Assembly: GCA_035610835.1 (NCBI GenBank)
Contig: CM069443.1
Coordinates: 60,343,266-60,407,265, forward strand
DNA from: Ophiura sarsii
Taxonomy: Eukaryota; Echinodermata; Ophiuroidea; Amphilepidida; Ophiuridae
Direction: 5' to 3'
DNA length: 64,000 bases
The notes below the pieces were generated by a model that was not told where the DNA came from, made no database searches, and worked only from the letters and a program-made list of their open reading frames with translations. Position numbers and translations under genes: made by a program. Below are positions 35,001 to 47,000 of the stretch, piece after piece (the first letter of the stretch is position 1; each line of letters opens with the position of its first letter).

Positions 35001-38000
35001 TATGATCGGGGAAATAGGGCACACTATTTCCCCTCTAACCATGTAGTATTTGTATAATATCTACATATGCCTTAATACTGGGTTAATGAGTGGGCACAAT
35101 TTGTCACAGCCTCGCGGAAGATTACTATTGTATATGAATGATGGAAAACAAAGGGCATCACCAAACAAAATGTTCTACAAATTGAGTATTTCTATTTGTA
35201 ATGCAAAAGGTTGGAATAAACTTTCATAATCCAGCAATTCTCCATTTTATTTGAAAATAAAAAATATTGGAATTTAATTCTATTTTCCGCAAACTAAAGG
35301 CAACATAAGCAGACAGTACGTTTCAAGTCCGTCACCCGCTGGTTGTGAATGGAAGGAGGAATCAGCAATGTTACATGCATAGTGGCTATTTCTTAAACTT
35401 AAACTTTGTTTTGGGTTAACTGCAACAGGCAGTATCATGAGTTGAGATAATATCAACTTAGACAAGACTGAATTTGTATGATCTTTCTTGATATGCTTGC
35501 CTATAATACATGTTATACACAGGAAATCCCCCTTCCATTCAACTCCGTATTATGACATACAGTTATCAGCCATAATATTAAAAGAGAACACAAGCCGAAT
35601 ATACGACACAGGCTGTTGATTAGATTGAACTCGAATTAGCTGAAACACAAGACATGTAACAAGTTAATAATACTCTACCCGAACTAAGCTACAAAGTAAC
35701 GTCAACATTTCACCCACTATCTGCATCGCAATTAGTGCTTCGATACGTAACAAAGCAAGATCAATGACCAGAAAATGTACACGATTGCCAAGATTTAATT
35801 GAAAATACTTTGTAGTTGAGAGCGGGCATAGAGCATATATAATAGCAGCATCCAGGATAACACACAGCATTTGCCGGAACTCGGTACGGGGTGAGAGAGA
35901 ATAAACAACTAGAAACGTGGAAGAAAATTGTGATTTTAATATCGTCAGGCAATGGGATGCTTCATGTACCACTCTCGTTGCTGCTGGAGGGCGCTATTTG
36001 TAATCCTCAGCGTCCCACTTGTAATCAAAAGAAGCGAGGTGCTGTTCATGTTCCTCTTCAATCTCTTCCAGTTTCTCCTCCATTTCTCTGTAAGAGGAAA
36101 TCGTGGTCACGGTGAAGTCAACTATTCAACTATGTCTTTCTATTTCCTACATGTGGGGGAGGGAGTGGAGGGGGTACTCAAGTTGGATACACCAAATATA
36201 AGAAATTTGTACCCATTGGTATACCAGAACCCAACCCTTTTTTGGTAAAACTCTACAAAACGTGACAGATATCCAAACATTTGTCATCAATTAGGTAATT
36301 AAAAAAAGTAGACAAATATAAAAACAAATCCCACATTGATACACCGAAAATAACAGGAAAAACATGGTGTCCTTGATATACCACATGGCAGAAAACAAGT
36401 TTATATGACATTCCTGCATAGGCATCTGTACTGTGTATCCCCTTGCTCCAAGCTTTTGGCAATGAAACTGTATGATCTCTTTTTTCTCGAGTAGCGCATG
36501 AATGATTTCATGGTAGCAACTATGACCTGTTCTAATACAATGGATAACGTGAAACTATTGGTAGAAAAGCTAATGTTTGCATTAAAACATACAAATTTGC
36601 ATTCACTCCCTCTGCAATCACAGAGTGTTTCTACAGAGCCTCCACTAGAAAGGTGGATGCACTAGAGCGGTATTGTTTCTACAAACACGCAAATGACGGC
36701 TAATACCCTATCGATCCCAGCGTTAATGATCAACAGTTTATTGATATCTTTGATCATTTATGTGTCACATGATTTGCTGTTGTCTTCTAATCTCACGGAG
36801 TGCTGTTTCTTTTTAGGATAGTTTGCCGGAGAAGGAGTATCCGTCTAAAGGCGGAGAGAACCGGTTTCTACAGAGCTGTTAGCCGAAACATGGCTCTCTG
36901 TAGAAACACTCACAGATGTCAAATGACACACATTTTTTCATGTTTCAGAGGCTTTTCATACATTTGAATGACACTAGATATGCCTAATGCATTTCCATCA
37001 ATGCCTCCTGTAAACATTCTATTTCAAAACTAATAAAAAAAATCTAACTATAGCTGCCATTAAGTCAACTGCTCTACTCCAAGTAGTAAGTTACACATTT
37101 AACAATTTGCTGTTTGCCTTAACATGGATCTACCTCTGAGTAAGACATTCATGATATCACCAATATTAAACCTATTGAAAAGCTAACATAATTCAATAGA
37201 ATGTTATAATCAGTTGAATGGTGATGAGTATTAATCCGTCCATGAATTTCTTACTCATACAGGTAACACCATTAACATCCCATCCCTCCCACCCAACCAA
37301 CCCAATCCAGCCAATCAAATCAGCCGTCTCATCTCACCTTAGTCTCGTCTTGAGAGAATTGACCTCTCTCTGCATTGACTCACTAGCTTCCACCTGATCA
37401 TCCAGGTCACGTTGTACTTTACGCTTGGCGGCGTTAGCTCTTGTACATTCCTCTTCGCTCTCGTCAAGCTGTCTCTTGAGTGCCTTCACACGTGCATTCA
37501 CCTTGTCCACCTGCGTGTGCAACAACAATGTTAATGGAGTAAATTGCATTTCATTGCAGTGTCTCTTGATCTGATTTGACTCATAAATCAATTACTGTAA
37601 AAGTGGTTACTTTCGTGCGCTTAATTGTTCGCTCTACGCCGATTTTGAACTGTTTCTCGTGTTTTTAAATGTGCGAGTTGTAGCTTCATCACATAGACCT
37701 ATATACGCAAAAGAAATACATTTGCATGCTTTTATTTTCTAGGTAGCTGTTTTGAGGGCAAAAAGCGCAAACATTTCCACTTTTACAGTATGACTGATTT
37801 GACTAGACTTGACTATGACTACACACTTCTTCACCAAAGTGTCACGGTACATCCCCCTGCAGGGTCGTGCCATTATTCACACATCAACGCGCGTACATTG
37901 ATTTGTCTAATTTCTCTCAAAAACAAAACATATGCATGTATTGACCTATAAATGTTAAAGACATGTTATATGATGTCAATTCTTTCAGATATTGGTAATA

Positions 38001-41000
38001 TGTTAGAAGTGTACAGGCCATAGTGCAGTTTTCCTTACCCTTCTGAACTTTTTAGTCCAATTTGGTGAAGATAGGTTGAATTTTCAAATTTACTTTCACA
38101 TTTCATGTTTCCTATTACTGCTGCTTCATAGAAATCTAGAAAATTCTGTATTCTCCATGGCAAATGTTTTAAATTTGTGATTAAATTCCAAAAGAAAACA
38201 AAACTGTCTAGACAACTAAAATAGTATCATACCTGTTCTTTGTACTGATCTGCATGACGTCTCTCATCTTCTGCTTGCATAGCTACTTCGCGAACCTTCT
38301 TGTCAGCTCTGCGGGCGGTTTTTAAAGCTGCATTACGCTCTCTGTATGATAAAAGATTATACAATTTGACAGTTAAGTTAATATCGGATGAATCTATTCG
38401 AGTTTAATTTCTGGACTACATGTACCGGGGGGGTGGGGGGGGGGGGGGGAGATCAAAATTAGTTTGGGATATGGGCCAATGGCTGGGAACTTGATTTGTT
38501 TCAAAGTTAATTTCCATAACTTAGGGTTTGGTCCCGATTCTAAATCAATTTCTTATATAATTTTATGATTCTGTGGCTGACCTAATCTATTACCTTACCT
38601 GAAAAATATTAGGGTGTAAATTCCATCTATTACTTAACTTGAAATATTAACCCTAACTCTACCCCCCACTTTTTTCAGAATTTTTTCTTCAACATGGAAA
38701 ATCGACCAAATTATCCCCCGATCCCCCCAGGATTTGATCCAGGGACCTCTCACACCACAGGCGAAGAATTCTACACTACACCACGGCTGTCAAGGTTAGT
38801 TTGCGCAGTGTATTGCGCAAACTATATGGGCTGGGTCCATTTTTTTATCCAAAAACTTCCACGCCGGGTGGTACCAACGTGCCCAGTCGTGGTATATTGT
38901 GGTATATGGTAGGGTTAGGGTTAAGGTGGCAAATTACTGTACACCTTTGCTAGGTATAAGACTTCCATTCATATCATCCAAGGAACACTGGTGGGGGGAG
39001 TAGGGGGTTTGAGTAATTAAAGAAGTTTAGGATTTGAGTGATTTAGAGACGTTTAGGATGACTTCGATAGACATTGATGTAAATATCTATTTAAAAACTC
39101 CTGAAAATGGTGTGAAATAGGGCTAAAAAGTTTTAAAAAATGAGCTGAAAAAAGAAGAAGAAAAAGAGTCTGAATTTAGACAACAAGCCTGAAATCCAAT
39201 GCCTGATTATGGAGGAATTCAAGAATACAACAAGGCTTCAGAGTTGCCAGATGTTAAGTGTAGAAAGATTGACTTGTGCTTACTTGGATTCTGCTTCTAG
39301 CTGTTCTTCTAGCACTAATATCTTACTCTCCAGTTGACCGATGGTTGCTTTACTCTTAGTGCGCACAGAGCTCTCCAGCTCTTGAAGTTTGGCTTTAAGG
39401 TCTTTGTTCTGCAATGTAAATGTGTAATATCAGAGTTAATCTCGGACCTAGGAAAGCTCTATGTAAATGAAGGGCTGCTAACACTGACATTCTGGAATCG
39501 GAGAGATGCAAGTAAGTAACCAGGGCAATATTTGAGATACATTCAACATAATAGGGGCAAAGTATCTATTTTCAAGTTTGTTAATTAGAACTTGGGAAGA
39601 TTGAATTTCTTTTCATGGAACTTTCTGGAGAATCAGGAGAAACTTTACATATATTGTTAGCATCAGACTCCTCGACTAGAAATAGTCCAGGCAAATATCA
39701 AATTTTTCTTAAATAACCGATCAGATTCAAGCGTCCTTACCTGTCTCTCTAGCATCATCTTGGCGCTTTCAAGTCGTTGAGCAGTTGACCGCTCGGAAGC
39801 AAGCTCATTGGTCGTACCTTCCAGCTATATATGGACAGGAAAACAAATTTTAATATTCAATAAAAAATCAATGCTTGATAGGGGCCTGTGAAAATGGTGT
39901 CAGGGTCATCTCCGTTAACACTTTCCATGCAGCTATTAGTTTGACCATATATGGCCAATTCCATGCCAAAATGTGAAAAACAGCCAAAATTTCAAATTGG
40001 TTTTACACGTTTTTCTCCTCTATTGTTGGTAAGGGGTTTATCTCTATTTATCAAGTCTGATATGATCTCACCTCAATTTGTTCGTTTTGGTCATTACATC
40101 ATCGTTTGAAAATAGGTGCGCAAAAAGGATAATGCTTTTTAAATTTGGCTTGAAAAAAGCTAGTTAAGAAAGTGTATTATTTTTGTAATATAAAGTATTG
40201 CTTTTTAAATGCTTTTTGTGATTTAGTTAAGTCTGATATGATCTCACCTCAATTTGTTCGTTTTGGTCATTACATCATCGTTTGAAAATAGGTGCGCAAA
40301 AAGGATAATGCTTTTTAAATTTGGCTTGAAAAAAGCTAGTTAAGAAAGTGTATTATTTTTGTAATATAAAGTATTGCTTTTTAAATGCTTTTTGTGATTT
40401 AGTTATTCTAAATAAAGCTTCCAATGAAAGTAAAAAGCAAAAAAGTGATATCACTTGCGAAAGGCGCAATGCGAGTTATCATTTTTAAGTTCATTTTTTC
40501 CATTGGATCGCGTAACGTCCGTAACATTTTTTATCTTTTTTTTTCCTCTGGGAGAAAACTAATTGGCTGATTTTAATAACATCACACATTCACTGTTAGT
40601 TTGTGATGGGTTATATCATTGAGCAAAAAAAAAAAAAAATCTATAATTAAAAATACCTTAACGAGCGTTACGGACATTACATAAATCGTTACGGACGTTA
40701 CATAAATCGTTACGGACGTTACAGCTTTTACTCAAGAGCTTCTAAATGACACACCTTTGTGAGCTGTAACACTGAAAATATTAATTTGTCAAAAATGTGG
40801 TCTAATTTGACAAATTAGACCACATTTTCTTCAACAATGGTTTAGACTTGTGCACTGCTACATAGTCAGTGTAGCCCAATTTAGGAAAAAGTACTGTTGA
40901 CATTTGCAAAGTGGACAAGTCAGGAGTGTAACACTATGTAATTCTTTGATACTGTGTTGTCTTGCCACATATTATGCTATGAACTTGAAACTTCCAGAGT

Positions 41001-44000
41001 AGTTTCTGATAAGCATTGTTTAAAATATGTTAAACAGTTCTGTGACAGTTACATCTTTTGTGTATGAAAACTTTTGCCCTCTAAAGTGACGAAAAACAAG
41101 TGTTTTTCATAAGAAAAATTACATTTTTCCATTTTCAGTGGTAGAGATATACTTGATAGTGTTAGAGTGGGTAGTGTTAATAACCTTTAATATAGATACC
41201 TAAAACAAACAAGCTTTGTGTGAATGAAAAAAATTAGCATACTCTGTAGTACATATGCCATAAAACATAAATAGATGTTTTCAGACTACCCCTTCCATTA
41301 TTTTACAACTTTAACCAACTAAGGGACCGTTCAGTATTTATTGTGGAGGGGGGTTGGGACAAATTCGAGACTCGTATGTTAAAATTACCTACCCCCCCCC
41401 CCCCCACTACAGCTGAAACTGAAAATTACATGACCCCCCTGCTAACCAGTAGCCTACCCAACCGCCCCCCCCCCCCTCCCCTCCGCTGTCTTTAACTTTG
41501 GAATTTTGTTCATGCATGACCTACGTTGTCAAATTTTGTTTGTGCCCTATCTGAACAGCCAATAATTTTATGATGCCCCTTCTTTTTATTGTGTGAAATT
41601 AGTAATGGCGAGCGTAGCGAGTTGGATTTTTTCCCCTCATATTTATACATTTTGGATGGTTTTGTGAGTCTTTATAACCCGAACAAGTTAGAACATTCTG
41701 AGCAGAAACGTATAATCCAGTGAAACGTTCTACTTTTGTGAGCATTGGTGCAAAGCGGAAATGAGGTGAAAAGCATGCAACAAATCACATTTTTAAATCA
41801 TGAAGGGGTCACACCACTAAATAGAGCTCCATAGGGATATGTACAAAAACACCGATATAAAACTCTGTTTTAGGCCACTAAATTACGAAATTACCAAAAA
41901 GTGAAAAAAATAGGTAGGTTGACCTGCTCGATTTTCAAAAATATGCCCATGGAGTTGACTACCTCTCTGGATGAGCTTGGAAATGTTGCCGTAATCGCCA
42001 ATGTTTCCAGTAAAAAGCACAAATTTGAAAGATCTCTCAACATTTACCTAAATGATATTCACAGTTTATAGTCAGGGTGCATGTAGGTGATGTCCCATTA
42101 ATCACAATTAATCAAAAATCATAGGCATTTACGCAATTGTATTACTGTCAAGTCTTTTTAAATTGAGGATTTTGTGATGCATACTTTCCGATTCTAGCTT
42201 TAAACCCGTCCTTAAGGGTAGGGGATACCCCCATTTAGTGTAGTGCACCCTGAAATTGGATTTTGTAACATTATACACCCTGTGGCTATAATGTCTCGAC
42301 CGTTGATGATTATATAGATGTTTTTTTCCACCATATCGTCTATTTACTGTCCAGAAGTCGTCTGATAGTAAAGTTTTTGAAGTCGATAGGTTTTCAGAAA
42401 ATATGCGCGAAGCCCCCCCCCCCCCCCCCTGTTCAAGAATAAAAAGTTACATAACCCCCTATTTTAACATATGAAAGTTACATGACCCCCCCCTATAGTT
42501 TACACCCCCCCCCCCCACCATAAATAATGAACGGTCCCTAACATCAAAGTAACACAAGAAAAACACATGGATTTTATGACAAATTAGGGACAAAATGTCA
42601 CATTTTGATATTATAAATCTTGTTTTATTATTGATTTTAATACCTGTAACGTCCGTAACGCTTCAAAATGTAACGTCCGTAACACTAAAATCAACAGCGT
42701 TGGACGATACGGGAGTACTAATTTCAAACTTGCCTTTCATGTTAACATAGAATGGAGTCAGGGCTTGCTCAATATAGTTGACAGAAAAAAATAAAACAGG
42801 GAACTGAACAGAGATTTAAGGATATGTACCATAGTCAAAAAGGCCCTTCCTTTCAAGGTAACGTCCGTAACGCTCGTTTCTAATTTTTGTTGCTAATTAA
42901 CTAAGAAAGCTAAAACAAAATTGCTTCATTATATTGAACATTAGAGTGTTTACCACTAGCATACTAAAAAATAAAGTGTTATCTTATCAGCAAACAGGTG
43001 TGCTATTCAATTAAAAGTTGCAAGTTGCATGTATCTGTAACGTCCGTAACGGTGGAATTGGCCATATTACTAAACAGATTTTTCAGAAACCTTTCATAAA
43101 TTTCAAAGTCTATCTCAGGAATTACTAAACCAATACTAGGCATGTTTGTACTTAGTTTAATGTATTTATCATGTTGATTCCAAATATGGTGACGAAGTTC
43201 AATAATTTTGACATTTTTGAAACATTTTGTGAAAGTTTGGATTTGTCGTCTGCAGATGACTGCCGCTGGAAAGTGTTAAATATGAATATTACCATGTGGA
43301 ATACAAAGCATGTCTTGACAGCAGCCACCCCCAGCACAATGAAAATGTGCACTATATGGTTAACACTTTCCATGCAGCTATTGGTTTCCCATTATGTAAA
43401 ACAGATTTTTCAGAAACCACTCTTAACTTAGAAGGTCTATGAAGGATTACTAAACCAATACTAGGCATGTTTGTACTTATTTTAATGAACTTCTCAAGGT
43501 GATTCTTAATATGGTAATGACATTTTCAACAGTTTGATATTTTTGCGACATTTGTAACATTTTGGCATTTTCGTCTGTAGACGTGGGCCGTGCGTGTGTC
43601 CAGTGGCTTATAAGCACAATAAAGATTATCAGCCACATTACAGGTAAATTTGTTAGATAGGTCTGCACTAAGTACTGCTCAAAAATACTAGTGCTACTCA
43701 AAAAATACCAGTATACTTAAAGGAAACCTGACAAACTCAAGTGTAAGGAAGAGATTGATAGTATTCAGACTAACAACCCAATTTCCCTGGATGAAATAAC
43801 TGAGATGAGACGTAGTCTGCAAGGAGCGTTGACTTCAACATAAATACTAGGACACATCAAATATACTTATTACAATATATTTATTTGTTACTTCTCCATT
43901 ATTTAATTGTAACGGAAATTGAACCGGAGACCGCGAGGCAAGATGATGACTTGTTGCCTCAATCAAGTCCTAGACGAATCTGATCTAATAACTGGGATGT

Positions 44001-47000
44001 AACCCATCTGGAAATATTAGACTAAAAATAGCAGTGACCAGAATTAACCAATCAGAGCATGAATAAGTTGCATGTTAATTTAGCTGGCCTAATTGATGCC
44101 TGTTTATCCTTTATGGATAGTTACACTGTGACTTGTAGATCATTGACCCTTGGGTCAATGTATGGATGAAAGAGGAACTTTGTTAGAAACCACAATACAC
44201 CAATGAACAATAAAGATAATCCTTGTTTCTCAGTAACATCTTAATGATGGGTTTACAGGAAACAACATGTCAAAGTTTTGATTAATGAACAGTGGTTTAG
44301 AGCTAAGATGTTCTCTTCAATTGTTCTCTTAATAGGATTGATGTGTGTTTATCCTTTATGGATAATTACATACACAGGACATAACATACCCCTCCTTGTT
44401 ATAAAGATTTTGTAAATCTTTGAAGTAAACAGTGGTTAGTAGTAGATGAAATGCAAGGTTAGTCAATACCCTTAACCTCACATAATATAAGAACATAAAA
44501 TGTTCATAACAACACATGAATGTTCATAACAACACACAAATGGTTTAATAAGTGTCAATATGCTCATAAAACTGAGCATGTGCTAGAGTTCAGTCTTTTC
44601 TGTCCATATCTATGTGTATAGACTGTATGTGATACTGGGACAAAATAGAAATGATGAAGATCCTTGATCCAACTGTTTATGTTGTCGCGATGCTGTCAAA
44701 TAGACAGAATAGGAGATTCCTTGTTTTTTTTTACTAGCTGTCATAAGAATATGATGACGTAGAAGGGAATACCTTGTTGATACAGTTTGAATTGACCAAT
44801 TGTTAATTTGTTATTGTCAATAATGTCTGAAGGTCGCGTTACATTCATTTTGTTTGCAGATCAACTGATGAATGATAGGCATGATTTTTCCTCATATATA
44901 TATACATCTTTTGTCATACACATTATTATGGTGCATTCAAGTGACAAATGTACATGTAGATATAACTATAAATAATAGTTCATTCATCACAGATAATCAC
45001 TTCCTTAATCATAATGCTGCAGGGAAGATTTTCTCTATGCCGTTGATTACCATCAGGTTTTTACAGGTACTGTTATTCACGAACAAATACATGAAATAAC
45101 AGATAACAACAGTTTATATCATAGTTAGTTGAGTAGTAGATTGTAAACACCAGTGCATTAGTATTAAAAAGTGGCCTATTTGTTCATTACACTACAACAC
45201 TTATGAAACACTGCACAAATAAAAATGTCATTGCTTTAGATTTGCAATGATAAACTACTGTCTATATATACTATGGTATATAATTAATGTGTGTGCCACA
45301 ATTTTCAGAGTGAATTTTATCTGAAATAATTGGTGGTTTGTAAGATGCACAACACTATTTATAGCAATGAAATTTGAAATAATTACCTGCCAAACAATTT
45401 TTAACTACATACATGTATTATAACCTTTATAATCTAAGTGCCTTAAGACACACTACAACACATTGTTTTATATACAATGATACACTTCCCATGTAAAAGT
45501 AAGGAACTTTTCGTCATCCAAATGAAAAAAGTCCGTTATCAACATCTAGACAAAACGTCTGCATTGGTATTATGACACCCTTTTTGTACATGACTGTAAA
45601 TTTATAGGGTTGTAGTGCTAGGAACCAACGTGCAAGTCTAGCATTAGTTGACTTGTTTCTTTCTAACCAAATTATGGGTATTGGTGATCAGAATAATCAG
45701 TGAATAAATGGTCATACAAATAATATTGTAATTTCCCAATAGCCCATACAATTTCGAGGAATTCTTTTTCTGAAACTGTGTACCTCAATTTTCAATCAAG
45801 CATTTTTCTGCTTGGATAACATAGGCTTTTCATTCCCAGACTCATGATTTTCGGCCAATACTGCAACTAATCCAAAATCTGGAGCATCAGTTTGCAAGAT
45901 AAATGGTTTCGCAAAATCAGGTACACCAATTCCTATCCGTTTAAACGGCGTGTCAATAATTGGCATAGGGCTTAGTGGAGCTTTTCTTTTCACTTTACCT
46001 TTGTCCATCATTTGGCATTTGCATGTAGGAAAGTTTCTACAATGTTTTGCGACAACCTGAAATATACCTGGCCAAACGTGAGCTAATATGCGCGGTTTGG
46101 TTTTTTCAACACCCATGTGACCTGGCATTGATATGTCATGGGCTGTTTCCAAGATATTAGGCCTATATTTAGTGGGAAGCACCACTTGATGAATTTCTTC
46201 AACACTTCTGGGCCTATATTTCCTCATTATGATACCCGCCTCGTTGTAGAGACACACTCGGTGCTCATCTATTTCACCTATTGGAACTATGTGTTCGATG
46301 ACTTCTTTCAATGTGTCATCTTCATGCTGCATGTTACGCAGAGTATTGTTGTTTACATCAGGCCATGCGTGGTCATTCACCTGTGTAGAATGGTCCTCAA
46401 TTTGATCAAACTTAGTGACACTATGCGTAAGGTCACTTTCTAATGTGTTTACTCCCTCAGATGAGGTGTAATCAGGCATGACATTTGTATTAGGCTTAAG
46501 AATAGGATCGCTTTCTTTGTTTTCATTCTCTAACAGGGTTATATCAGCTGTATAAACACTGTCTATTTGAGGTACATCTGTGTGTTTAGGAATAGGCCTA
46601 AGTTTTACTGGATTTTCCAGCAATTCAATTTCAGCATGATGTATTTCATCAAGTTTTTGCTCGGCCTGTTGCCTTGATGGAACACAGATTTGTTCTTTTA
46701 TTGTGTCACCACACGTTTCGTCTAAGTCATTTGCTTGAATTTGTCCTAAGCGAAGAGCTTCGCATTGAAATGCATTCTTTCCGCTGGTATTAGGCCTATG
46801 GGTTCCCCCACTCTTTTCAGGACATTTGTTGGCAATATGCCCTTTCTCTTTGCATTTATAGCAGTGGATGTCAGCAGGTGTAGACTGCTGAACATCATGA
46901 TTAACCGGTTTACTTTGTTTATCCGGTGCATTAGTTTTAGGCCTATTGACTTGGGAGGTGCTATCATTGGCATTAGGCCTATGTTGATATACATTTTCCC

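Larger units (their letters stand above)
39952..43064. mobile_element. 3.1-kb inverted-repeat element with TA target duplication
   Basis: The tips are TGGCCAATTCCA and TGGAATTGGCCA, with TA on each side. No transposase frame is recognisable. It contains a 176-bp tandem duplication (40053-40404), repeated GTAACGTCCGTAAC motifs on both sides, and a nested element (41323-42539). TA duplication suggests Tc1/mariner-type mobilisation in trans (inference). Confidence 0.85.
39915..43279 (-). mobile_element. MITE, TTAACACTTTCC family, copy 6, split by an insertion
   Basis: The left 37 bp (TTAACACTTTCCATGCAGC to GACCATATA) and the right about 215 bp (TACTAAACAGATTTTTCAG to CTGGAAAGTGTTAA) together make one reverse-orientation copy of about 250 bp. 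The 39952-43064 element lies exactly between them, so it is younger than this MITE. Confidence 0.9.

Noticed and set aside
43171..43431. 86-codon frame, and similar frames at 9182, 14716 and 26843
   Set aside because: They arise from the TTAACACTTTCC MITE copies and differ in frame from copy to copy.
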